64,000 bases of DNA from Streptomyces sp. AC555_RSS877 (GTDB lineage Bacteria; Actinomycetota; Actinomycetes; Streptomycetales; Streptomycetaceae), in contig NZ_JAGMUK010000025.1 in NCBI RefSeq assembly GCF_019049245.1, positions 178,772-242,771 on the forward strand, written 5' to 3'. A program made the translations under genes and the position numbers. The notes beneath the pieces are model-generated. The model had not been told where the DNA came from, did not search any database, and worked only from the letters and a program-made list of their open reading frames with translations. This document shows, piece after piece, positions 47,568 to 56,039 of this stretch (within the stretch, counting starts at the first letter, position 1; each line of letters starts with the position of its first letter).

Positions 47568-49058
47568 ATGCCCGACCTGCCGACTCCCCAGGACGCCGCC
47601 GAGGCCGCGCTGTTCTCAGAGTGCTGGGATGCCGTGCTCTCCTACGCGGACCTGTGCACGTCCGGCTCCACCGCGGCCACCCAACTGGCCACGGAGGCGT
47701 TCTCCCTCGGTATGCGCGAAGCCCGCGACGCGCAGTCCGCTCCCGCCCGCAGCGCCGGCCGCCGCCCGGCCCGCCTGCCCAGAATCCCGCTCTTGCTGAC
47801 CGCCGTGCGCAACACCGCGGCGGCCTGGGAGATCCAGGGACAGGGTCACCAGCTCGACCCCGAACTGCGCCTGTGGCTCAACTCCGACAAGGCCGCCCGC
47901 TACACCGGCCCCCCGCTGCGGCGCCCGCTCGCGCTGCGCGGCCTGCGCGACCTCCAGGAACCGGACGCGGCCCTGCTGTGGCTGGCCGAGGTGGAGGCGC
48001 TGCCCCTGACCATGGTGGCCCGCCGGCTCGGCCTCGACCCGGCCGTCGTGGGGGAGGAACTCACCCAGGTGCGCGGCCTGTTCCGGGACCGCTGCCACCG
48101 CAACCATCTCGACTCGCCGATGGACGCGCAGTGTCGCAGCTACGCCCGGCTCCTCGACGCCGTCACCCGCTCGCCGGCCGCCGACACCCCGAACGACCTC
48201 TCCCGGCACCTCGCCCGCTGCGTGGAGTGCGCGGAGGCCGCCGCCTGCCTCCGGCTGCAGGGAGGCGGAACGCCCGCGGCCCTCGCCGGCGGAGTGATCG
48301 GCTGGGGCGGCCTCGCCTACCTGGAGCGCCGCCGACGGGCCGCCGAGGTCCGTCTCGGTGCCGGGCGCCCGGCACCGGCGGACAGCGAGAACGGCCCGCC
48401 GAACCCGGACGCCCACAAGGCACGCGTCGTGCGCAACGGCCTTCTGGTCGCGGCCGTCCTGGTCTCCCTGCTGGCACTCGCCGTCTCGATGATGCCGGGC
48501 GCGGGCACCGGCGACGGCGTCGCGTCGCCCGGCGACTCGGCCGACCGGCAGCCGGTCGCCGACCCGCGTCCGTCCGTCCCGTCCGACGACGAGAGCTCGT
48601 CCGCCTTCCCGGAACCGACGGCCGCCGGCTCGCCGAGCACCGCCCGGGCGCCCAACGGGAAGAACCCCGGGACCACGCCCCAGGGCACGGCCGCCTCCAC
48701 CGCCCCCGGCGGCGCGGAACCGGCCCCCGGCGAGAGCGAGCCCGCGTCCTGCCGGGTCCGGTACGACCTGGTCGGCGAGTGGCCCGACGGCTTCCAGGCC
48801 ACCGTCACGGTCACCACCGAACGCCCCCTCGACTCCTGGAGCGTCGCCTGGTCCTTCCGGGACGGCCAGAAGGTCGGCCAGATGTGGGACGCGAGCTTCG
48901 CCCAGAACAAGTCCCGGGTCACCGCCACCTCCGCCGACTACAACAAGAAGGTCCCCGCCGACGGCAGCCTCGCCTTCGGCTTCCTCGCCTCCTGGCAGGG
49001 GAAGAACTCGCCGGCGTACGACTTCACACTGAACGGGGACACCTGCACGAAGGCGTGA
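47568..49058 (+). CDS. Sigma-like/ZAS/transmembrane/CBM2 fusion protein
   Basis: A 496-residue one-polypeptide fusion. ATG 47568 has an AGGAG site. Residues 1-90 resemble a degenerate sigma region 2 (LLLTAVRNTAAAWE); 120-180 resemble sigma region 4 (LLWLAEVEALPLTMVARRLGLDPAVV). H214-x3-C218-x2-C221 (HLARCVEC) is the ZAS zinc motif of anti-sigma factors. Residues 291-308 form one membrane helix, 310-394 a Ser/Pro/Gly-rich linker, and 395-496 a CBM2 cellulose-binding module bounded by C395 and C493 with surface tryptophans (SWSVAWSF, MWDASF). The orientation would put the sigma-like part inside and the CBM2 outside. The design parallels clostridial RsgI sensors, which bind polysaccharide outside and a sigma factor inside, but here the sigma-like part is fused. 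No catalytic domain. Confidence 0.85.
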   Translation: MPDLPTPQDAAEAALFSECWDAVLSYADLCTSGSTAATQLATEAFSLGMREARDAQSAPARSAGRRPARLPRIPLLLTAVRNTAAAWEIQGQGHQLDPELRLWLNSDKAARYTGPPLRRPLALRGLRDLQEPDAALLWLAEVEALPLTMVARRLGLDPAVVGEELTQVRGLFRDRCHRNHLDSPMDAQCRSYARLLDAVTRSPAADTPNDLSRHLARCVECAEAAACLRLQGGGTPAALAGGVIGWGGLAYLERRRRAAEVRLGAGRPAPADSENGPPNPDAHKARVVRNGLLVAAVLVSLLALAVSMMPGAGTGDGVASPGDSADRQPVADPRPSVPSDDESSSAFPEPTAAGSPSTARAPNGKNPGTTPQGTAASTAPGGAEPAPGESEPASCRVRYDLVGEWPDGFQATVTVTTERPLDSWSVAWSFRDGQKVGQMWDASFAQNKSRVTATSADYNKKVPADGSLAFGFLASWQGKNSPAYDFTLNGDTCTKA

Positions 49059-49385
49059 GGACGACGCCTCGGAGGCGTCCAGCAGCACGGGGCAGGCGAC
49101 GGTGACGTCCTGCCGCCAACCTGCGGCCGACCTCATGGACGCCGGGCGGCACAGCCGCTCTGCCGTGCCGCGTGGCGAGTACCGCGTGCGGCACACGAAC
49201 TGGGGAGGACGGACCGACTGGCTGAGGCCGAGCCGCCTGCCCGCCGGCCGGCCCGTCTGCTGGTAGATCCCCACGACGGGGCCCGCGAGGGCGTGGCCGG
49301 GCGGCCGCCCGCTCCGGCTTCCGCGGCGCCGAGGCCCGTCGCGTCCCCCGGAGGCCGGCGCTGGGCATGCGCCCTCCTCGCTCCC
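49059..49385. other. 327 bp intergenic region
   Basis: Between the CBM2 fusion gene and the convergent GH36 gene. A hairpin GACGCC-TCGGA-GGCGTC at 49063-49079 follows the first stop and may end its transcript. The remainder is G+C-rich with no frame whose codon pattern is convincing and no repeat recognised. Confidence 0.5.
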
Positions 49386-51536
49386 CTAACCGCCCGGGAT
49401 GAGCCGGACGAGCAGGACCCCTGGTGTGCGCGGCAGCGACACCCGCAGTCCGTCGCCGTCCCAGACCGCCGAGCCCGGACCCGCGGCGGACGGGTGCAGG
49501 ATGTCCGCCCGGGCCTCACGACCGGCCAAGTGCCCTACGGGCAGGTGGAGTTCGCTGTCCCCACCCCGCCGCCACACCGAGACGTACGTGCAGCCGTCCG
49601 GCACGCGCAGTCCCAGAGCCAGCCACTCGTCCGTCCACCCGGGCAGACCGAGCGGCCAGAACGGCACTGCTCGGGCGAGGTCCTCGCGGATCGTCTTGTA
49701 CGTCCCCACCGCGTCCCGCACGAGCCCGAGCTGGTGTGCCGACATGCGGTCCAGATGACCGGACAGATGGATCCGCCCGAGCAGTGCGCCGCCCAGGGTG
49801 AAGGTGATGAGGTCGTCGTCGTAGTCGGGCTGCGGGTAGGCCCAGACGGCGCCCTGCTCGGGCGGGACGGCCGTCGGTGCCGCAGCGGCGATCGCCGGGT
49901 AGCGCAGCGGATCCTGCTGGTCGCTGGTGGACTGGAGCTGGGCGACGGCGAGCGTGGCGCCGTCCATGCGCATCCCGCCCGAGGCGCAGTTCTCGACGAC
50001 CAGCCCGCGGTGGCGGTCCAGGACGTCGGACAGCCAGTCCAGGTAGGCCTGGGCGTGGCCGAGGAGTCCGGCTCCCGGTGCGATGTCCCCGGTGACGCCC
50101 GTGTCTCCGGGGGCGCAGGTTCCCGGGTCGACCACGATGTTGTAGTCCAGCTTGAGGTAGCCCACCCCCCAGTCGCCGACGATCCGGTCCACCGTCTTGT
50201 CGAGGTGTGCGCGGGCGGCCGGGTGCCGCAGGTCGAGCTGGTGGCGGCCCTGTTCGGTCAGGCGTACGCCGTCCCGCTGGAAGAAGGCATCCGGAGGGAG
50301 TGCGGACGCGACGGGGCTGCGCACGCCGACGACCTCCGGCTCCAGCCACAGGCCGGGCACCATTCCGCGTTCCCGGATCCGGTCCAGGACCTTGCCGATC
50401 CCGCCGTCGGGGAAGCGGCGGGGCGAGGCCAGCCATTCGCCCACGCTGTCCCACCACCCCCGGGTGTCGTCGTCGTACCAGCCCGAGTCGATGCAGAAGT
50501 ACTCCGCGCCGGCCTCGGCGGCCGCGTCGATCAGCGGCAGCAGCTTCTCGGTGGTCGGGTCGCCCATCAGCGTGTTCATGTAGTCGTTGAAGACGACCGG
50601 AAGTGTGATGTGGTCCGGGTGGGGGCGGCGGACGGCACGGCGGTACGAGGTCAGCGCGCCCATCGCCGCGTCGAACCCGGAACCGAGGGCCAGCACCCCC
50701 GGCACGGTGGTGAACTCCTCACCCGGCGCGAGCCGGACCCGCCACTGGTGTTCGGCGTCGGTGGGGCCGTTCAGCGCCAGATACGTGCCGCGGGCGTGTT
50801 CGCCCAGGTCCCACCGCCAGCCGGCCGGGGACTCGGTCTGCCACAGCCAGGTCCGGCCGCCGTCCCGCTCCGTCAGCGCGCCCATCGCCAGGTGCCCGTC
50901 GGTGGGCCAGCTGCCGCGCCCGGCGAGGACGAGGGCGGCCCGGCTGTCGTGCTGGTGGGCACCGACGTTGATGTCGGCGACGGTGTCGCGCAGCGGTTCG
51001 GCGTACCAACGGCACTCGGCGAGCCAGTCGTTGCGCGCCCGGTGCACGTCGAGCGCGTCCGCAGAAGGCAGGCCGCCGAGCAGCAGGCTGCTGACGGACT
51101 GGACGACCAGGGGCTCGGTGCCCTCGTTGCGCAGCCGGACGCGGGAGCGGAGCACCGGCAGTCCGGTCGGGGACGTCAGTTCGACGAACGCCGTCAACCC
51201 GGTGGCGGAGTCGTGGAGTTCGACGGTCAGCCACTCCCGGTCGGCGCGTCTGCCGCTGCGGTGGCCGCGGTACCGCAGGCGCGTACCGAAGGCCGTGCCG
51301 GTGAAGCGCGGGCCGGACCAGCCGCTGCCGTGGCCGAGGGCGGTCAACTCGACGAGGGGGAGGGCGGCCTCCGGGTCACAGGCGGGCCCGGCGTCGCCGG
51401 GAGCGGCCAGCCGGACCAGCCGCAGGGTCCCGTCGGAGGCGGTGGCGAACTCGGTCCCGAGTCCCGAGTGATCCCAACGGAACGTGTCCTCCGGGTGGTT
51501 GGCGATCTTCCTCGTCGCATCCGCCGTACCGGCCAA
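49386..51536 (-). CDS. Alpha-galactosidase, GH36 family
   Basis: A 716-residue cytosolic enzyme. N-terminal beta-supersandwich to about residue 300, TIM barrel to about 640, and a C-terminal beta domain. Nucleophile D464 in YLKLDYN and acid/base D539 in QSTSDQQDP are visible, with FNDYMNTL, CIDSGWYDDD, GLWLEPE and NCASGGMRMD as further GH36 marks. The start is a TTG at 51536 with a strong AGGAGGGGG site; no later start fits the family. It is divergent from the LacI gene, with the twin operators between, so repression by it is likely. It would cleave imported alpha-galactosides. Confidence 0.93.
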   Translation of the reverse strand: MAGTADATRKIANHPEDTFRWDHSGLGTEFATASDGTLRLVRLAAPGDAGPACDPEAALPLVELTALGHGSGWSGPRFTGTAFGTRLRYRGHRSGRRADREWLTVELHDSATGLTAFVELTSPTGLPVLRSRVRLRNEGTEPLVVQSVSSLLLGGLPSADALDVHRARNDWLAECRWYAEPLRDTVADINVGAHQHDSRAALVLAGRGSWPTDGHLAMGALTERDGGRTWLWQTESPAGWRWDLGEHARGTYLALNGPTDAEHQWRVRLAPGEEFTTVPGVLALGSGFDAAMGALTSYRRAVRRPHPDHITLPVVFNDYMNTLMGDPTTEKLLPLIDAAAEAGAEYFCIDSGWYDDDTRGWWDSVGEWLASPRRFPDGGIGKVLDRIRERGMVPGLWLEPEVVGVRSPVASALPPDAFFQRDGVRLTEQGRHQLDLRHPAARAHLDKTVDRIVGDWGVGYLKLDYNIVVDPGTCAPGDTGVTGDIAPGAGLLGHAQAYLDWLSDVLDRHRGLVVENCASGGMRMDGATLAVAQLQSTSDQQDPLRYPAIAAAAPTAVPPEQGAVWAYPQPDYDDDLITFTLGGALLGRIHLSGHLDRMSAHQLGLVRDAVGTYKTIREDLARAVPFWPLGLPGWTDEWLALGLRVPDGCTYVSVWRRGGDSELHLPVGHLAGREARADILHPSAAGPGSAVWDGDGLRVSLPRTPGVLLVRLIPGG

Positions 51537-51621
51537 GGCGTGTCCCCCTCCTGACCCCGCCCCTGTCGTTCCTCGGCGGCGGCGGTCTGCGTCAGTCGCG
51601 TGAATCCATCGTTACGGTCTC

Positions 51622-51674
51622 TTGACGACCGCATTGTGACCGGTCACAATCCTGGCATGAATGTGACCGGTCAC
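51622..51674 (+). promoter_or_regulatory. LacI promoter with twin perfect operators
   Basis: A -35 TTGACG (51622-51627) is spaced 17 bp from CACAAT (51645-51650). ATTGTGACCGGTCACAAT (51633-51650) is a perfect 18 bp palindrome overlapping the spacer and -10. A second perfect 12 bp palindrome, GTGACCGGTCAC, lies at 51663-51674, inside codons 3-6 of the LacI gene. Centres are 27 bp apart. The sites also sit about 100 bp from the divergent GH36 start. Confidence 0.85.
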
Positions 51675-52694
51675 ACAAGCCGCCCGCCGAGCATCCGGGA
51701 CGTGGCGACGGCCGCCGGGGTCTCGTACCAGACCGTGTCCCGGGTGATCAACGGCCATCCCAGCGTCAAACCGGCCACCCGGGAACGGGTGCTCGCCGCC
51801 ATCGACGAGCTGGGTTTCCGGCGCAACGCCACCGCGCTCGCCCTGGCCAGCGGCCGCAGCAGGGCCGTGACCGTGCTCACCGCCAACACCACCCACTACG
51901 GCTACGCCTCCATCCTCCAGGGCATCGAGGAGGCCGCCCGCGCCGCGTCCTACGCGGTGGGGATCGGCGTCCTCGAATCGGCGGACGAGCCCGCCGTCGC
52001 CGCCGAAGTGCAGCGGGCGGCGGACGCGGGCGGCGGACTGATCGTGATCGCCTACGATCCGGCCGGGGTACGGGCCCTGGCCGCCGTCCCCGCCGAACTG
52101 CCGGTCGTCGGCGTCGTCGAGACCCCCACGAGCCCGCCCTCGGGCGACCGCCCCTGGGTGTGGACCGACGACCGCGAGGCCGCCTACGAGGCGACCCGCC
52201 ACCTGCTCTCCCTCGGCCACCGCACCGTCCACTACGTCGCCATCCCCTCCAGCACCCGCCGCACCAGCGCCCGCACCTCCGGCTGGCGGCAGGCGCTGAA
52301 GGAGGCCGGAGCACCCGAACCCCGCCCGGTGCAGGGCAACTGGGGCCCGGCCGGCGGTCACGGCGCGGGCCTGGAACTGGCGAAGGACCCGGACGTCACC
52401 GCGATCCTGTGCGGCAACGACGACCTCGCCCTCGGGGTGCTGCGCGCCCTGTACGAGTCCGGCCGGTCCGTCCCCGGCGACGTCAGCGTGGCCGGTTTCG
52501 ACGACGCCCCGCACTCCGCGTTCCTCACCCCGTCACTGACGACCGTACGCATGGACTTCACCGGCCTCGGCCGGTCCGCGTTCGCCCTGCTGCACGGGGT
52601 GCTGGAGGAGTCCGCGCAGATCGCCCCGCACCCCGTGTCCGTACCCGAGCTGGTGGTGAGGGAGAGCTCGGGACCCCCGTCCGCCCGCGACTGA
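51657..52694 (+). CDS. LacI-family transcriptional regulator
   Basis: A 345-residue regulator with a LacI helix-turn-helix (IRDVATAAGVSYQTVSRVI and GHPSVKPATRERV) and a sugar-binding sensor domain ending in DVSVAGFDDAPHSAFLTPSL. Start at ATG 51657; an earlier GTG at 51636 lies inside the operator. Two perfect GTGACCGGTCAC palindromes flank and overlap its start, so it represses itself, and by position the divergent GH36 gene and the importer/GH39 genes that follow downstream on the same strand. Confidence 0.93.
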   Translation: MNVTGHTSRPPSIRDVATAAGVSYQTVSRVINGHPSVKPATRERVLAAIDELGFRRNATALALASGRSRAVTVLTANTTHYGYASILQGIEEAARAASYAVGIGVLESADEPAVAAEVQRAADAGGGLIVIAYDPAGVRALAAVPAELPVVGVVETPTSPPSGDRPWVWTDDREAAYEATRHLLSLGHRTVHYVAIPSSTRRTSARTSGWRQALKEAGAPEPRPVQGNWGPAGGHGAGLELAKDPDVTAILCGNDDLALGVLRALYESGRSVPGDVSVAGFDDAPHSAFLTPSLTTVRMDFTGLGRSAFALLHGVLEESAQIAPHPVSVPELVVRESSGPPSARD

Positions 52695-52750
52695 GATCTC
52701 GGTACCGCCGTCCTGAACCCCCCGTTCGTGAAAGGCACTTGAGGTACGTG

Positions 52751-54082
52751 ATGAAGACAAGAGCTCTCCCCGCCCTGGCCCTGATATGCGCCGTCGGCCT
52801 GGCCGTCACCGCGTGCAGTGACCCCACCGCCGGTGACTCCGGCGACTCCGGTACGGACGCGAAGCAGACGGCCGTCGACCCGACCGCCCGGCTCGACGGC
52901 GTGAAGCTGACCATGTGGACCGCGCAGAACACGGTCAACGCACCGAAGCAGGTCGTCGACGCCTTCGAGAAGGCCACCGGCGCCGAAGTGGAGACCCAGG
53001 CGATCCCGGACCTCTACGAGCAGAACGTGCCGACCAAACTCGCCTCCGGCGACCGGCCGGACCTGATGTTCTGGCAGCCCTCCATCTCCACGCTGCCCTT
53101 CATCCAGCCCCAGCAGAACCTGCTCACCCTCGACGGGGAGGAGTGGGTCTCCAAGCTCGGCTCCACCGAGCGGTCCCTCGGCGTCATCGACGGCAAGCGG
53201 TACGCGGCGATCGTCACCAGCCCCGCCATGCTCGGCGTCTATTACAACAAGGACGTCTTCCGGCAGGCGGGACTGGCCGAGAAGGACTTCCCCAAGTCGT
53301 ACGACGACCTGCTGGACCTCGGCCGCACCGTCACCGCCAAGACCGACGCGGCCGGCTTCTACGAGGCCGGCGGAGACCAGTGGCCCCTGCAGTGGCAGAT
53401 GCAGGTCCAGCTCACCGACCTCGACAAGCAGTGGTGGGCGGATCTGAACCAGAACAAGAAGAAGTGGACCGACCCGGTCGTCGTCGGCGCGATCAAGAAG
53501 TACAAGGAGAAGCTGCTCGACGCCGGGCTCGCCCAGAAGAACTACAGGACCGGCACCTTCACCGGGCAGGCCGACTCCCTCTGGAAGGGCGAGGCCGGCA
53601 TGGTCCTCAACGTCACCTCCTTCCAGAGTCAGTTGCAGGCCAAGTACTCCACCGCCGAGATCGACAAGAAGATCGGCTGGTTCCCGGTCGCCAACTCCTC
53701 GGCCACCGGCCTGTACTCGCCCGACCAGACCAACGGCGTGGTCGCCTTCAAGACCGGCGACGAGAAACGGCAGAACGCCGCCCGGCAGTTCCTGGCGTTC
53801 TGGCTCGGCCCCGACTACGCCGACTACATCAAGGCGATGAAGATCCCGTCCGTGCAGCCGTCCGTGCCCACCCCCGACGGACTCCCCGAGGCGTCCAAGG
53901 ACCAGGTCGCGGCCCTGCCCAAAGCCATCGGGGTCTTCCAGGCCAAGGCGATCGTCGCCCCGGACACGCACCTCTACCTCGCCGACATGCTCTACGGCAA
54001 GAAGAGCCCGCAGCAGGTCGCCCAGGCGATCCAGGACCAGTTCGCGCAGGTGGCCAAGGCCCAGGGCGCGGCCGGCTTCTAG
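52751..54082 (+). CDS. Extracellular solute-binding lipoprotein of sugar ABC transporter
   Basis: A 443-residue lipoprotein with a Sec signal and lipobox VTAC (C22), then the binding-protein fold (MWTAQNTVNAPKQVVDAFEKATG, DRPDLMFWQPS, YYNKDVFRQAGL). The ATG at 52751 has GAGG upstream. First of an operon with two permeases and a GH39-like enzyme, 56 bp after the LacI gene. The likely ligand is an alpha-galactose-containing oligosaccharide, since a GH36 gene is divergent from the LacI gene. Confidence 0.93.
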   Translation: MKTRALPALALICAVGLAVTACSDPTAGDSGDSGTDAKQTAVDPTARLDGVKLTMWTAQNTVNAPKQVVDAFEKATGAEVETQAIPDLYEQNVPTKLASGDRPDLMFWQPSISTLPFIQPQQNLLTLDGEEWVSKLGSTERSLGVIDGKRYAAIVTSPAMLGVYYNKDVFRQAGLAEKDFPKSYDDLLDLGRTVTAKTDAAGFYEAGGDQWPLQWQMQVQLTDLDKQWWADLNQNKKKWTDPVVVGAIKKYKEKLLDAGLAQKNYRTGTFTGQADSLWKGEAGMVLNVTSFQSQLQAKYSTAEIDKKIGWFPVANSSATGLYSPDQTNGVVAFKTGDEKRQNAARQFLAFWLGPDYADYIKAMKIPSVQPSVPTPDGLPEASKDQVAALPKAIGVFQAKAIVAPDTHLYLADMLYGKKSPQQVAQAIQDQFAQVAKAQGAAGF

Positions 54083-54100
54083 ACGACACGGGGCTTTTCG

Positions 54101-55024
54101 ATGGCGGACACAGCCATACGTACGCGCAAGCAGGCATCCACGACAGGCGGACCCCGGCGGGTGGGACGGCTCCCGCGCGCCGCCGTGCACCACCCCTGGT
54201 GGTTCGCGCTCCCGGCGATCGTCGTCTTCGCGGGCTTCTTCCTGGTGCCGAACCTGCTCAACTTCTACTACCCGTTCACCAACTGGTCCTCGTACCACGC
54301 GGACATCGCCTTCACCGGCCTCGACAACTTCAAGACCATCGCCGACGACGGCTCCCTGCTGCGCGCGATCCGTACGACCCTGCTGTACGCCCTGCTGGCC
54401 GCGCTGTTCCAGAACGGCTTCGGGCTCGTGCTCGCCCTGCTGCTGGAGGCCGACAGCCGCTTCAACCGGTTCTTCCGCGCCGTCTTCTTCCTGCCCGTGC
54501 TCATTTCCGCGCTCGCCACCGGATACGTCTTCCAGGCCCTCCTCGACCAGGACGGCGCCGTCAACTCCGTCCTGGGCACGGACATTCCGTGGCTGGGCTC
54601 GACGACCTGGACGCTGGTCCTGGTCACCCTCATCCACGGCTGGAAGTGGATGGGCCTGGCCATGCTGATCTACCTGGCCGGCCTCAAGGGCATCCCCGGC
54701 GAGATGCTGGAGGCCGCGAAGTGCGACGGCGCCGGGCCCTGGCGGACCTTCTGGTCGGTGCGCTGGCCGATGCTCGCGCCGGCCGTCACCTTCAACGTCA
54801 CCACGGCGCTGATCGGCTCGATGAACACCTTCGACATCGTGCAGGCCACGACGGGCGGCGGGCCCGCGGGATCCACGGAGGTCTTCAACATCTACATGTT
54901 CCGCGTATTCGGACAAGGGCTGTACGCCCAAGCCTCCACGATGAGTTTGGTGCTCTTCCTCATCGTGGTGGCCTTGGCGATTCCGCTTGTCTTCGGCTTG
55001 CGTCGAAGGGAGCAACTGCTTTGA
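54101..55024 (+). CDS. Sugar ABC transporter permease, MalF type
   Basis: A 307-residue membrane protein with about six hydrophobic segments and an EAA loop of the form GEMLEAAKCDGAGPWRTFW. It follows the solute-binding protein by 18 bp. Unusually, its partner permease starts 126 bp later rather than overlapping; the gap holds three compact hairpins (see that entry). Confidence 0.95.
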   Translation: MADTAIRTRKQASTTGGPRRVGRLPRAAVHHPWWFALPAIVVFAGFFLVPNLLNFYYPFTNWSSYHADIAFTGLDNFKTIADDGSLLRAIRTTLLYALLAALFQNGFGLVLALLLEADSRFNRFFRAVFFLPVLISALATGYVFQALLDQDGAVNSVLGTDIPWLGSTTWTLVLVTLIHGWKWMGLAMLIYLAGLKGIPGEMLEAAKCDGAGPWRTFWSVRWPMLAPAVTFNVTTALIGSMNTFDIVQATTGGGPAGSTEVFNIYMFRVFGQGLYAQASTMSLVLFLIVVALAIPLVFGLRRREQLL

Positions 55025-55029
55025 ACCCT

Positions 55030-55127
55030 CCTCCTCGCGGGCGAGGAGGCTGGCTCACACTGCTCTGTCGCTCAACGAGCGACCGAGACTCACACGATCA
55101 GCACCAGCCGGGTTGGAACCAGCCCGG
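55030..55127. other. Three tight hairpins between the two permease genes
   Basis: CCTCCTCGC-GG-GCGAGGAGG (55030-55049), GTCGCTC-AAC-GAGCGAC (55067-55083) and CCGGGTTGG-AA-CCAGCCCGG (55108-55127, one G-U pair in nine). Each is perfect or nearly so with a loop of only two or three bases. They could set the ratio of the permeases by transcript processing or partial termination. Confidence 0.7.
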
Positions 55128-55150
55128 TCCCCGAAGGAAGGGAGGTTGAT

Positions 55151-56023
55151 GTGCTGGCTTGGTTCTCGCGCAACACGTCGATAAGCCTACCAACTGTCGG
55201 CCCACGTCTGTGGCGCATCGGTCGCCCCGCTCTGATCGTGGCCATCGCTGCCCTGGCCGTCGGCGTACCGCTGTGGCTGGTCGCCGTCACCTCCGCCAAA
55301 CCGCAGGCGGAGGCCATCAAGCCGAACCTCGACCCGCCCGGGCACTGGCAGGCCGGCAGCAACTACGCGGACGCCGTCGGCCAGGGCGAGATGCTGCGCG
55401 GCTTCGTCAACTCGCTGCTCGTCGTGCTGCCTTCGGTGATCCTCGTCCTGATCCTCGGCGCGGGCGCCGCCTGGGTCTTCGCCCGCCGCAAGTCAAAGCT
55501 GGTCTCGGCCGCGTACGCGCTGTGCATCAGCGGACTGCTGCTGCCGCCCGCCGTCATCACCATCGTGATGGAACTGCGGCAGCTGGGGCTCTCCAACACC
55601 CGGCCCGGGATGATCGCCGTCTACACCGGGATGTACCTGTCCACGTCGATCTTCTTCATGACGGGCTTCATCCGCGCCATCCCCTTCGAACTGGAGGAGG
55701 CCGCCCGGATCGACGGGGCGCGGCCGGCGCGGATCTTCCTGCGGATCATCCTGCCGCTGCTCAGGCCCGTGATCGCCACCGCGACGATCATGGTGATGCT
55801 CTACGCCTGGAGCGACATCTTCTACGCCTTCTTCGTCCTCGGCGGCGGAGAAAGGGCGACCCTGCCGCTCAACCTCTACAAGGTCGCCAGCGCCCAGCTC
55901 TACCTCAACAACTGGCATCTCGTCTTCGCGTACGTCGTGGTGATGAGCCTGCCCATGGTCGCCGTGTTCCTCGTCGGCCAGCGAAAGATCGTGTCCGGAA
56001 TCACCAGTGGAGCCGTCAAGTGA
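55151..56023 (+). CDS. Sugar ABC transporter permease, MalG type
   Basis: A 290-residue membrane protein. The GTG start at 55151 has a strong AAGGGAGG site. The EAA loop is FELEEAARIDGARPARIFLRIILP. It follows the hairpin cluster and precedes the GH39-like gene by 16 bp, so the importer operon continues into the secreted enzyme. Confidence 0.94.
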   Translation: MLAWFSRNTSISLPTVGPRLWRIGRPALIVAIAALAVGVPLWLVAVTSAKPQAEAIKPNLDPPGHWQAGSNYADAVGQGEMLRGFVNSLLVVLPSVILVLILGAGAAWVFARRKSKLVSAAYALCISGLLLPPAVITIVMELRQLGLSNTRPGMIAVYTGMYLSTSIFFMTGFIRAIPFELEEAARIDGARPARIFLRIILPLLRPVIATATIMVMLYAWSDIFYAFFVLGGGERATLPLNLYKVASAQLYLNNWHLVFAYVVVMSLPMVAVFLVGQRKIVSGITSGAVK

Positions 56024-56039
56024 CCGGAGGTCCAACCGC

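Noticed and set aside
49133..49519. Small gene between the CBM2 fusion and GH36 genes
   Set aside because: Arg-rich product, no RBS, and overlaps the 3' end of the GH36 gene.
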